NCBI GenBank assembly: GCA_946625125.1 | Contig: CAMOSU010000009.1 | Location: forward strand, 1-40,229 | Source: an uncultured Clostridia bacterium | Lineage (GTDB): Bacteria; Bacillota; Clostridia; Oscillospirales; Oscillospiraceae | Length of the DNA stretch: 40,229 nt | Direction: 5' to 3' | Shown: piece after piece, positions 27,997 to 36,410 of the stretch | How the letters are laid out: every line of letters starts with the position of its first letter | Position numbering within the stretch: the first letter of the stretch is position 1 | Translations under genes and position numbers: made by a program | The notes under the pieces: model-generated | What the model saw: only the letters and a program-made list of their open reading frames with translations | Told to the model about the DNA's origin: nothing | Databases searched by the model: none

Positions 27997-29072
27997 CGGT
28001 TGATAATCATATACACGTCCTTGACGATCAGCACCGCCATGAGACCTAAGAGCAGGATCATAGCGCCCGCGTGGATATAGCCCTCGTATTTGGGGTTGAT
28101 CTTTTTCCCGGTGAGACCGGTATAGACGGTGTTGATCAGCAGAAACAGCACCCGGCCTCCGTCCAGGGCGGGGATGGGGAGCATGTTCATCACAGCCAGA
28201 TTCACAGCGATGAAGGCCGCCAGATACAGCACGTTCAGCACTCCGGCGGAGACGCTGCGGGATTGCTCGCCGGTCTGCACCATCACGTCCACCACGCCCA
28301 CGACGCCTCCCATGTCCTTCAAGCCGGCCCGCCCGCTGAAAAGATCCGACAGGCCATACCAGACCATCCGGGCGAAATCCACGCACTGATAGGCGGCAAA
28401 GCGATTGGCATTGGCAAAGCTGGGCTCCGCGAAGTTCCCCAGGGAGATGCCGAAGCGGAGTCTGGTGCCGCCGTTGGCACTGGGAAATTCCCGCTTCTCC
28501 ATGCGGAAATGGGAAAAGCGCAGCTTTTCTCCGTTGCGGATCACCACCAGCTCCACGTCCGTGGGGTCAAAGCGGTCGGCCAGCAGATCAAAGTCCTCCC
28601 GCATGAAGGTGCGTCTGCCGTTGATGGAATAAAACTGGTCTCCCACCTGGAGTCCCTGCTCCGACAGAGCGCTGCCGGGGTCAAAGCCGGTGATCTCCGT
28701 GGTCTGCATATAGAAGGAGGAACCGGCCAGACCAAAGAGCAGAGCCATAACCACAAAGCCGGTGAGAAGATTCATAAAGGACCCGGCGCAGAGAATGATG
28801 AGCCGCTTCCACCATTTGGCGGCGGTGAAGGCTCTGGGGTCTCCCGTGGCCTCGTCCTCTCCCTCCATGGCGCAGTAGCCTCCAATGGGAATCAGCCGGA
28901 AGGAATACTGGGTTTCTCCCCGCTTCCAGCCAAAGAGCCGGGGACCCATATTAATCGCGAACTCATTGACCCGCACACCGCAGAGCTTGGCGGTGAGAAA
29001 GTGACCAAACTCATGGATGAAGATCAGAAAGCCGAAAATGAGGATGGCCAATAGAATATAGAATGCTGTCAT
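27993..29072 (-). CDS. rseP: RIP metalloprotease (site-2 protease)
   Basis: FIHEFGHFLTAKLCGVRVNEFAINMGP; NMLPIPALDGGRVLF; PDZ region. Confidence 0.93.
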   Translation of the reverse strand: MTAFYILLAILIFGFLIFIHEFGHFLTAKLCGVRVNEFAINMGPRLFGWKRGETQYSFRLIPIGGYCAMEGEDEATGDPRAFTAAKWWKRLIILCAGSFMNLLTGFVVMALLFGLAGSSFYMQTTEITGFDPGSALSEQGLQVGDQFYSINGRRTFMREDFDLLADRFDPTDVELVVIRNGEKLRFSHFRMEKREFPSANGGTRLRFGISLGNFAEPSFANANRFAAYQCVDFARMVWYGLSDLFSGRAGLKDMGGVVGVVDVMVQTGEQSRSVSAGVLNVLYLAAFIAVNLAVMNMLPIPALDGGRVLFLLINTVYTGLTGKKINPKYEGYIHAGAMILLLGLMAVLIVKDVYMIINR

Positions 29073-29102
29073 TTTTCAAAAAACCTTTCATGATTCCAAA
29101 TA

Positions 29103-30245
29103 TCAGAGTTCTATAACCGCGCGGCGGGCCAGCCGGTCCGCCTCCAGAATCTGTTCCAGGCTGGGATTCGGCGTAAACGGCACCCGGTCCAGAGCCTTCT
29201 GTACCAGGGCAGGGATGTCATAGAAGCCAATCTCCCGCCCCAGGAAACGGGCCACGGCGACTTCGTTGGCTCCGTTCATCACAGCGCAGGCTGTGCCGCC
29301 CTGCTTTGCTACGGCCCGGGCAATGGCGAAGCAGGGGAAGGCCTCAGAGTCCGGGGCGGCGAAGCTCAGAGGCGGGCAGGACAGCAGATCCAGCCCGGGG
29401 GCGGGATTCTCCACCCGATTGGGATAGGTCAGCGCAAGCTGAATGGGAATCCGCATGTCCGGCACGCCCAATTGGGCCAGCATGGCCCCGTCCCGGTATT
29501 CCACCAGGGAGTGTACGATGGACTGCCGATGAATTACCACGTCCACCTGCTCCGGGGGCAGCTCGTACAGCCGCATGGCCTCAATGACCTCCAGCCCCTT
29601 GTTCATCAGGGTGGCGCAGTCCACGGTGATCTTTTCGCCCATTTTCCAGTTGGGATGCCGCAGGGCGTCGTCCCGGGTGACGTGGGTCAGCTCCTCCCGG
29701 TTTTTGCCGAAGAAGGGGCCGCCGGAGCAGGTGAGAATCACCCGCTGGATCTCCCCCCGGTCCCGGTTCCCCATGAGGCACTGGAAAATCGCGGAGTGCT
29801 CCGAGTCCACGGGAATGATCTCCGCGCCCCGGGCTTTGGCGGTCCGCATAACCAGTTCCCCGGCGCAGACCATGGTTTCCTTGTTGGCAAGTCCGATGCG
29901 CTTGCCCCGCTCCAGGGCGGCCAGGGTGGGCCGCAGACCCACCATGCCCACCACGGCGGTGATGACGGTATCCGCCTCCTCCGCCGAAGCGGCGGCCATG
30001 AGCCCCGCCTCGCCCCAGAGAATCTCCGGGGCAGGGGAGGGCAGCAGGGCCTTCAAGGCCTCCGCGGCCTCCTTTGTAGCCATGGAAACCAGGCGGGGCC
30101 GGAATTCCCGCACCTGCTCCGCCATGCGCTGGGCGTTGGTTCCGGCGGTGAGGGCGGCGACCCGGACAGGCAGATGCCGCACCACGTCCAGAGTCTGTCT
30201 TCCGATGGAGCCGGTGGAGCCCAGAATGGATAGTGTTTTTGTCAT
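29103..30245 (-). CDS. dxr: 1-deoxy-D-xylulose-5-phosphate reductoisomerase
   Basis: LGSTGSIGRQTLDVVR, LANKETMVCAGE, IPVDSEHSAIFQCL, ATLMNKGLEVIEA. Confidence 0.96.
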   Translation of the reverse strand: MTKTLSILGSTGSIGRQTLDVVRHLPVRVAALTAGTNAQRMAEQVREFRPRLVSMATKEAAEALKALLPSPAPEILWGEAGLMAAASAEEADTVITAVVGMVGLRPTLAALERGKRIGLANKETMVCAGELVMRTAKARGAEIIPVDSEHSAIFQCLMGNRDRGEIQRVILTCSGGPFFGKNREELTHVTRDDALRHPNWKMGEKITVDCATLMNKGLEVIEAMRLYELPPEQVDVVIHRQSIVHSLVEYRDGAMLAQLGVPDMRIPIQLALTYPNRVENPAPGLDLLSCPPLSFAAPDSEAFPCFAIARAVAKQGGTACAVMNGANEVAVARFLGREIGFYDIPALVQKALDRVPFTPNPSLEQILEADRLARRAVIEL

Positions 30246-30288
30246 ATCATATCACCTGAATTGTTTCATCAGATTTGGTTTTGTCAAT

Positions 30289-30369
30289 CCGTAGGGGCCG
30301 GCGTCCTCGACGGCTCGGACGGATCAGAGAACGGCACGTACGGGGCGTCGAGGACGCCGCCCCCTACGG
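30289..30369. repeat. Long inverted repeat between dxr and cdsA
   Basis: CCGTAGGGGCCGGCGTCCTCGACG / CGTCGAGGACGCCGCCCCCTACGG, 23/24 complementary, 33-nt loop. Confidence 0.85.
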
Positions 30370-30398
30370 AGGCAGCTCCACAAATCCCAATTACCGCG

Positions 30399-31223
30399 TT
30401 ACTTTACCGCAAAGGGAAGGATCATCAGCAGGAGCTCCACCAGGGGGGCGACGACGGTGGTGGAGTCAAAGCGGTCCAGAATCCCCCCGTGACCCGGGAG
30501 CAGATTCCCGTAATCCTTGATCCTGGCCTGGCGCTTGATGACAGAAAAGCCCAAATCTCCCAGCATGGAGGCGCCCGCGCCCAGAATGCCGTAGACCGCG
30601 CAGAGCAGGTAGTTCACCTTGAAATCGAAGCCAAGCTGTAAAATCAGCCCGTAGAGCAGCATGCCGATCACCCCGGCGGCGGCGCCGCCCAGGGCTCCCT
30701 CCACGGTTTTGTGGGGACTGATGACGGGGCAAAGCTTGTGCTTGCCCAAAGCGCGACCCACAAAATACGCGCCGGAGTCCGGAAGCATGGTGAGGACAAA
30801 GGCGGCGATGATGAAGAACTTGCCGTTCTCCATGACCCGCAGCCGGATCAGAGCCCCCAGCAGGTAGGGAACCGCCAGCCCGGCGAAGACGGCGGTGCAG
30901 ACAGCCTGAAAGCTCAGCTTTGTGTGGGCTGCCAGCATCTCCCCGAACAGGGCGCAGAAGTAGAGCAGCAGAGCGGCGGCCCCCAGAATCCGGGACTGCT
31001 CCAGCCAGCTCCAGAGACAAATCGCCAGAGCCATGCAGGAGGACCAGGCAAACAGGCGGATATGCCTGCAAAACCCTGTCCCGATGAGCAGCTCATGTAC
31101 CGCCAGAATGCACATGGCGGAGACCAGAATGGTGGTTGCCACCGGAGGCAGAAGCAGAACGATCACCAGCAGCAGGGGAAGCCCCACTGCCGCCACCAAA
31201 ATCCGGGTTTTCAATGCGATCAA
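30399..31223 (-). CDS. cdsA: Phosphatidate cytidylyltransferase
   Basis: LPDSGAYFVGRALGKHKLCPVISPHKTVEGALGG; LGDLGFSVIKRQARIKDYGNLLPGHGGILDRFDS. Confidence 0.95.
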   Translation of the reverse strand: MIALKTRILVAAVGLPLLLVIVLLLPPVATTILVSAMCILAVHELLIGTGFCRHIRLFAWSSCMALAICLWSWLEQSRILGAAALLLYFCALFGEMLAAHTKLSFQAVCTAVFAGLAVPYLLGALIRLRVMENGKFFIIAAFVLTMLPDSGAYFVGRALGKHKLCPVISPHKTVEGALGGAAAGVIGMLLYGLILQLGFDFKVNYLLCAVYGILGAGASMLGDLGFSVIKRQARIKDYGNLLPGHGGILDRFDSTTVVAPLVELLLMILPFAVK

Positions 31224-31270
31224 CTCCTTTGGGGCAAAAATAGTATACGAACCCTTATAAGAATGTATTC

Positions 31271-31299
31271 AGTTTACCACAAAGCAGCTCTTTTGTCAA
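31271..31299 (-). promoter_or_regulatory. Promoter of cdsA-dxr-rseP-ispG-polC operon
   Basis: Reverse complement TTGACA-17 nt-TAAACT. Confidence 0.6.
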
Positions 31300-31354
31300 T
31301 GCGTGAAGCCCTCCGGTTCCGGAACAGAGGGGCAGGGAAAACTTCTTCTCTCAG

Positions 31355-31383
31355 TTGCATTCCCGGGAGATTTGTGATATGAT
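31355..31383 (+). promoter_or_regulatory. Promoter of TraX-like gene
   Basis: TTGCAT-17 nt-TATGAT. Confidence 0.5.
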
Positions 31384-31423
31384 ACCAAAAACAGAATCCG
31401 TTCGAAGGAGGGAAAAGCACCCC

Positions 31424-32185
31424 ATGAGCGCCTTTTTTCTGAAGCTCTTCGCCGTGGTGTTTATGCTGGTGGATCACCTGGGCATGCTGCTTTACAACCA
31501 CGGGAGAATCGGGTATGAGCTCTACATTCTTATGCGCACCCTGGGGCGCTTCGCATTTCCGACCTATGCCTTCCTGCTGGCGGAGGGCTGGCGTCATCTG
31601 CGCCGGGATCCGAAACGGCTCAGGAGCCACGCCCTGCTGCTGGGCCTGCTGGCGGTGTGCAGCGAGCCCTTCTATGACTGGTTCGGTCACGGAACCCCGG
31701 GTTACACCGCAGCCCAGAGCGTGATGTACACCCTGCTCATTGGTTTTTGCGGGCTGTGGCTGGCAGGGACGGAAAAGGACCGTCCTCTCCGGGCCGGAAT
31801 CTGTCTGGGGAGCATGGCCCTGGCCTTTGGCGTGACCTCAGACTACCGGGCGGCGGGGGTCCTTCTGATTTTTGCCAGCGCCTGGTATCTGGAGCGCTTC
31901 GAGTCCTGGGGCCGCGGCCGGCGGCTGCTGGCCATGCTGGGGGTGATGAGCCTCTATTACCTGTTTTACAACTGGACGAGCTCGGGCTTCGGCGGTCCCG
32001 GAGCCCTTTGGGGCAGTCTGAAGGCCATGAGCTGGTATGGAATTCCGCACCTGCTGTTGGTTCCCATCCTGGCGATGTACAGCGGGGACCGGGGATTCCG
32101 AAGCCGAAGTCTGCACCGCTGCTACCAGTGGTTCTACCCGGCCCATCTGGCCCTGCTCTGCCTGGCGGGACTGCTGTTGGGCTGA
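31424..32185 (+). CDS. TraX family membrane protein
   Basis: MSAFFLKLFAVVFMLVDHLGMLLYN...LGRFAFPTYAFLLAEGWRHLRR; multiple TM; SD aaggaggg. Confidence 0.82.
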   Translation: MSAFFLKLFAVVFMLVDHLGMLLYNHGRIGYELYILMRTLGRFAFPTYAFLLAEGWRHLRRDPKRLRSHALLLGLLAVCSEPFYDWFGHGTPGYTAAQSVMYTLLIGFCGLWLAGTEKDRPLRAGICLGSMALAFGVTSDYRAAGVLLIFASAWYLERFESWGRGRRLLAMLGVMSLYYLFYNWTSSGFGGPGALWGSLKAMSWYGIPHLLLVPILAMYSGDRGFRSRSLHRCYQWFYPAHLALLCLAGLLLG

Positions 32186-32209
32186 GACCGACTGAAAAGA
32201 GGCGTATCA

Positions 32210-33382
32210 ATGGAAACGCTGATAGAGCTCTATGATGAGCGCCCCCTGGAAAATGTTTTGGCGGCGGAGGTGTTTCGACCCGCCCATGTGGTCTATGTTT
32301 GTCCTGCCCGCGTTGCCAAAAGCCATAATCTCCACCGTCAGCTCCGGGACTATTTTGCCCACCGGGGCCAGGAGATCAGCCTGGAGTTTGTCAAGGCGGA
32401 CGTGTATCGGGTGGAGGCCATTCTGAAGACCCTGCGCCGGATTACTGCCCGGTATCCGGACTGCGCCGTGGACATCACCGGAGGCACCGACGCGGTGCTC
32501 TACGCCGCAGGGCTGCTGGGGGCGGAGACCCCCGTCCCGGCCTTTACCTACAGCCGCAGGAAAAACCGCTTTTATGAGATTCAAAACGCGCCCTTTGCCG
32601 ACGACCTGCCCTGCAAGGTGGTTTACTCCGTGGAGGACTGCTTTCGGATGGCCGGGGGCGCCATGCGTCCCGGACGGATGGACAACCGCCTGCTGGCGGA
32701 TTACGCCCCGGACATTCCCCCTTTTTTCCGCCTGTACCTGAAGCATCGGAAAGGCTGGACCGGCCTCATAACCTATTTGCAGCGGGTTTCCCAGACGCCC
32801 CCGGAAGCTCCGGTCTCCCTGGAGGTCCGGGGAAGTTATACCGTGAAAGGGGAGCGGGGCAGCCGGATCGACGCCCCGGAGGAGGCCCTCAAGGCCCTGG
32901 AGCGCATCGGCTTTCTCCGGGAGCTGCGGGTGGACCGGCAGAATGGGGTGAGCTTCCGCTTCCGGGACCTGCAAATCCGCCAGTGGCTGCGGGACGTGGG
33001 CAGCGTGCTGGAGCTCTACACCTACCTGGCCTGCCTGGACAGCGGTTTGTTCGACGACGTTCGCCTCAGCGCCGTGGTAGACTGGGAGGGAAGAGGACGG
33101 CAGGACGCCGTCACCAATGAGCTGGACGTGATGTGTACCAGGGGCGTGACCCCGGTGTTTATCAGCTGCAAGACCGGCGAGGTGAAGACCGAGGCCCTGA
33201 ACGAGCTGGCCATTCTGCGGGACCGCTTTGGGGGGAAAATCGCCCGGGCCGCGGTGGTTACGGCCGAGCGGGGCGGAGCCGCCATGCGCAGCCGGGCCGC
33301 GGAGCTGCATATTCAGGTGATGGATCTGAACGATCTGACCGCCGGACGCCTGGTGAAATGTATCCGAAAGATGATGAAATAA
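32210..33382 (+). CDS. Card1-like CARF plus PD-(D/E)XK endonuclease (DUF1887 family)
   Basis: N-term METLIELYDERPLENVLAAEVFRPAHVVYVCP and DITGGTDAVLYAAGLLG (CARF-type); C-term NELDVMCTRGVTPVFISCKTGEVKTEALNELAILRDRFGGKIARAAVVTA (PD-(D/E)XK-like). Confidence 0.8.
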   Translation: METLIELYDERPLENVLAAEVFRPAHVVYVCPARVAKSHNLHRQLRDYFAHRGQEISLEFVKADVYRVEAILKTLRRITARYPDCAVDITGGTDAVLYAAGLLGAETPVPAFTYSRRKNRFYEIQNAPFADDLPCKVVYSVEDCFRMAGGAMRPGRMDNRLLADYAPDIPPFFRLYLKHRKGWTGLITYLQRVSQTPPEAPVSLEVRGSYTVKGERGSRIDAPEEALKALERIGFLRELRVDRQNGVSFRFRDLQIRQWLRDVGSVLELYTYLACLDSGLFDDVRLSAVVDWEGRGRQDAVTNELDVMCTRGVTPVFISCKTGEVKTEALNELAILRDRFGGKIARAAVVTAERGGAAMRSRAAELHIQVMDLNDLTAGRLVKCIRKMMK

Positions 33383-33407
33383 AAACCCGATGATGGAGGA
33401 AACAAGA

Positions 33408-34286
33408 ATGAAAAAACTGAACATGATGCTTTGCTTGCTGCTGGCCCTGGCCCTGCTGCTTACCGCCTGCTCCAAGCCGGAGACCCCGGAGAGCACCGCT
33501 TCCAGCACCCAGGCCCCCACCCAGACCGCTGAGCCGGACGGACCCGGCCCCGCCGACTGGTCCTCCCTGGCCGGAAAGGGCAAGGTAGGCACCGTGCTGC
33601 CTGACTTCAGCGTTGCCACCTCCGACGGCGGCAGCTTCACCCTCTCCGAAGCTCTGGCGGAGCATGAACTGGTGCTGATCAATCTCTGGGCCACCTGGTG
33701 TCCTCCCTGCGCCATGGAATTCCCCTTCCTGGAGGAGGCCTATCAGAGCTATCAGGATCGGGTTGCCGTGCTGGCTCTCACCGTGGAGGCGGAGGATACC
33801 CCGGAGATCCTGCGGGAATATGCCCGGAGCAAGGGGCTGAGCTTCCCCATGGCCCAGGATGAAAACTACGCCCTGACCGCGACCTTCAACGTCAGCGGCA
33901 TTCCCACCAGCCTGCTGGTGAACCGGGAGCGCACCGTGATCTGGATGGAAACCGGGGCCAAGTCCTCCGCCCAGGAATTCACGGAGCTCTTCGACACCTA
34001 TCTGGAGGGAGGCTCCACCCTGGGAAAGTCCAGCTATACCGTCACCGTGGTGGACCAGGAGGGCAATCCCGTTCAGGGCTGCGTCGTCAATTTCTGCACG
34101 GAGGAGGCCTGCGTGCCGGTCATCTCCGATGAGAGCGGCAAGGCGCTGTTTTCAGGGGAGCCCTATGCCTACCACATTCAGGTGCTCTCCGTCCCCGAGG
34201 GCTTTGACTACACCGGCTCCGACGATCTGTTTGTCAAGGCGGAGGGAGACAGCCTCACTGTCACCCTCACCAGACTGGCGGGATGA
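33408..34286 (+). CDS. TlpA-like thioredoxin-fold lipoprotein
   Basis: MKKLNMMLCLLLALALLLTACSKPE lipobox; VLINLWATWCPPCAMEFPFLEEAY; C-terminal Ig/SpaA-like VTVVDQEGNPVQGCVVNFCTE. Confidence 0.88.
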   Translation: MKKLNMMLCLLLALALLLTACSKPETPESTASSTQAPTQTAEPDGPGPADWSSLAGKGKVGTVLPDFSVATSDGGSFTLSEALAEHELVLINLWATWCPPCAMEFPFLEEAYQSYQDRVAVLALTVEAEDTPEILREYARSKGLSFPMAQDENYALTATFNVSGIPTSLLVNRERTVIWMETGAKSSAQEFTELFDTYLEGGSTLGKSSYTVTVVDQEGNPVQGCVVNFCTEEACVPVISDESGKALFSGEPYAYHIQVLSVPEGFDYTGSDDLFVKAEGDSLTVTLTRLAG

Positions 34287-34714
34287 AGGGCCGCCGGGTC
34301 AGTCAGATTTCCAGGCTGCTGTTCTCCGTCCTCACCCTCTGCCTGTCCGGGGCCGTGGGCTGGTCCGTCCTGAGAATCTGGCGGGAGGGAGCCGCCCGCC
34401 GGGGGGAGGACCCCCTGGCTGTGATCTACAGCCCGGAATCGGCGGCGGCCTATGGAAGACGCCTGCTTCCCCTTTTGCTTCTGTGGCTGGTCAGTCTCGG
34501 GGCCGCCCTGTTCCTTGGGCGGGGAAGCCGGGAGCGCCTGCCCCGCGGAGCAGTCGTCATGCGGCCGGTCCGGGAGGCGGCCAAGCCCCGTCTGCGGGGG
34601 CTGCTTCTGGCCCTTGCCCTGCTGCTGATCCTTCTGGGTATCCTGGACGGGGGCGCCCGGCAGGTGCTGGTGAAGGCAGTCAATATCTGTACGGAGTGTA
34701 TCGGCCTTGGATAA
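34283..34714 (+). CDS. Membrane protein with C-terminal CD1871A-like CXXC motif
   Basis: Ends LLALALLLILLGILDGGARQVLVKAVNICTECIGLG; ATGA overlap with upstream gene. Confidence 0.65.
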   Translation: MKGRRVSQISRLLFSVLTLCLSGAVGWSVLRIWREGAARRGEDPLAVIYSPESAAAYGRRLLPLLLLWLVSLGAALFLGRGSRERLPRGAVVMRPVREAAKPRLRGLLLALALLLILLGILDGGARQVLVKAVNICTECIGLG

Positions 34715-34715
34715 G

Positions 34716-36215
34716 ATGAAAGTCTGGTGGCGCGCCCACCGTCCCAGCACCCGGCGGCTGGTGCAGCTCTACGCCGCCCTGCTGTACAACGCTCACCTCA
34801 AGGGCTTTGTTCAAGGAGAGATCTTCCAGGGGAAAAGCAAGGCTCTCTGCGTTCCGGGGCTCAACTGTTATTCCTGCCCGGCGGCTGTGGGGGCCTGTCC
34901 TCTGGGGGCGCTGCAAAACGCCCTGGGGGAATCCGCCCGCCGTCCGGCCTTCTATGCGGTGGGGGTGCTGCTGCTCTTCGGCCTGACCCTGGGCCGGACC
35001 GTCTGCGGCTGGCTGTGTCCCTTCGGACTGATTCAGGAGCTGCTGCATAAGCTCCCCGCGGGGAAGCTGAAAAAGAGCAGACTCACCCGGGGGCTGAGCT
35101 GGGTCAAATACGGGCTGCTGGGGCTGCTGGTGCTGGGGGTCCCGCTTTGGAACGCCTTCCGGGAGCTGCCTCTTCCGGCCTTCTGCAAGTATGTCTGCCC
35201 CGCCGGAACCCTGGAGGGGGCCGTGGCCCTGCTGCTTCACCCCGCCAACCGGGAGAAGCTGGGCCTGCTGGGGCCCCTGTTTACCTGGAAGCTGCTGGTG
35301 CTGTTGGGGCTCGTCACAGCCTGTATCTTTGTCTATCGGGCCTTCTGCCGCTTTTTCTGCCCCCTGGGAGCCATCTACAGTCTTATGACCCGGCTGGCTC
35401 TGCTGGGGATTCGGGTGGACCCCCGGCGCTGTACCGGCTGCGGCGTCTGTCTTCGGGTTTGCCCCGTGGACATTCGCCGGGTAGGGGACCGGGAATGTGT
35501 GAGCTGCGGCAAATGTATATCCCGCTGCCCCGAGGGGGCCATCAGCCTTCAGGCGGGGAATCAAGCCATTCTCTCCCCGGACGCGATACGCTGCGTGAAC
35601 GGGACGCCCCAAAGCTCCGGCGAAAAGAGGGGAGCCCGACCGTTCCGGGCAGTCTCCGGGAGCGGGAAAAAAAGAAGCGCCGCGGTCTGGACCCTGGCCC
35701 TGTTGATTCTGGCGGGAGCCTTGGCGGGCTTCAACCTGCCCGGGGCCTCCTCAGAAGGACCGTTCACCCCTGAAAACGCCGCCCCGGAGGCTTCTCCGGG
35801 CAGCGCTCTGGGACAAACGCTGCCGGACTTCACGCTGCGAACCCTGGAGGGGGAGAGCTTCACCCTCTCCCATCAGCGGGGCAGGGTGGTGGTGTTGAAC
35901 CTCTGGGCAACCTGGTGCGGTCCCTGCGTCAAGGAACTCCCTCTGTTTGAGTCCTTCTCCCAGGCCCACCCCGATGCCGCTGTGCTGGCGGTTCACGGGG
36001 AGCTGCTGACAGAGGACGTCCCGGACTGGCTGTCCAGACATCCCCTGGAGCTGCCTGTGGCCCTGGACGAGGACGGGAGCGTCGCGGCCCTGCTGGGGGC
36101 CTCCTCCATGCTGCCCCATACCGTGATCCTGGACCGCCAGGGCCGGGTGCTCTACAACGCCCCCGGCTCCGTCACAGCGGAGCTGCTGGAGCAGCTCTAC
36201 CAAAGCGCGGACTGA
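34716..36215 (+). CDS. NapH/YccM-like polyferredoxin membrane protein fused to C-terminal TlpA thioredoxin domain
   Basis: GRTVCGWLCPFGLIQE, FCKYVCPAGTLEG, CRFFCPLGAIYS, CTGCGVCLRVCP, CVSCGKCISRCP, then TM and VVVLNLWATWCGPCVKELPLFESF; start ATG 34716 or TTG 34707. Confidence 0.88.
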   Translation: MKVWWRAHRPSTRRLVQLYAALLYNAHLKGFVQGEIFQGKSKALCVPGLNCYSCPAAVGACPLGALQNALGESARRPAFYAVGVLLLFGLTLGRTVCGWLCPFGLIQELLHKLPAGKLKKSRLTRGLSWVKYGLLGLLVLGVPLWNAFRELPLPAFCKYVCPAGTLEGAVALLLHPANREKLGLLGPLFTWKLLVLLGLVTACIFVYRAFCRFFCPLGAIYSLMTRLALLGIRVDPRRCTGCGVCLRVCPVDIRRVGDRECVSCGKCISRCPEGAISLQAGNQAILSPDAIRCVNGTPQSSGEKRGARPFRAVSGSGKKRSAAVWTLALLILAGALAGFNLPGASSEGPFTPENAAPEASPGSALGQTLPDFTLRTLEGESFTLSHQRGRVVVLNLWATWCGPCVKELPLFESFSQAHPDAAVLAVHGELLTEDVPDWLSRHPLELPVALDEDGSVAALLGASSMLPHTVILDRQGRVLYNAPGSVTAELLEQLYQSAD

Positions 36216-36216
36216 A

Positions 36217-36254
36217 CAAAACGGCAGACTCCGAATCCGGAGCCTGCCGTTTTG
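36217..36254 (+). terminator. Rho-independent terminator
   Basis: CAAAACGGCAGACTCCG / CGGAGCCTGCCGTTTTG, one mismatch. Confidence 0.85.
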
Positions 36255-36310
36255 GTTCATTTAGATTTTTCGATGAAAGACCGGGTATCGAGGTTCAGAC
36301 CCGGAAAAAG

Positions 36311-36339
36311 TTGCAAGTACAAAAAGAATATGGTATAAT
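36311..36339 (+). promoter_or_regulatory. SigmaA promoter for dihydropyrimidinase gene
   Basis: TTGCAA-17 nt-TATAAT with extended -10 TGG. Confidence 0.75.
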
Positions 36340-36410
36340 TACTTCGGCGCGGCACAGGAAGGGCTCAGCCCCGGAAGCTGCCGCGGCGCAGAACGAAAGG
36401 AGCGAAGCCC

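Noticed and set aside
32210-33382. Type III CRISPR-Cas association of the Card1-like gene
   Set aside because: No Cas10, other cas gene or repeat-spacer array could be recognised anywhere in the window; association can only be tested outside it.
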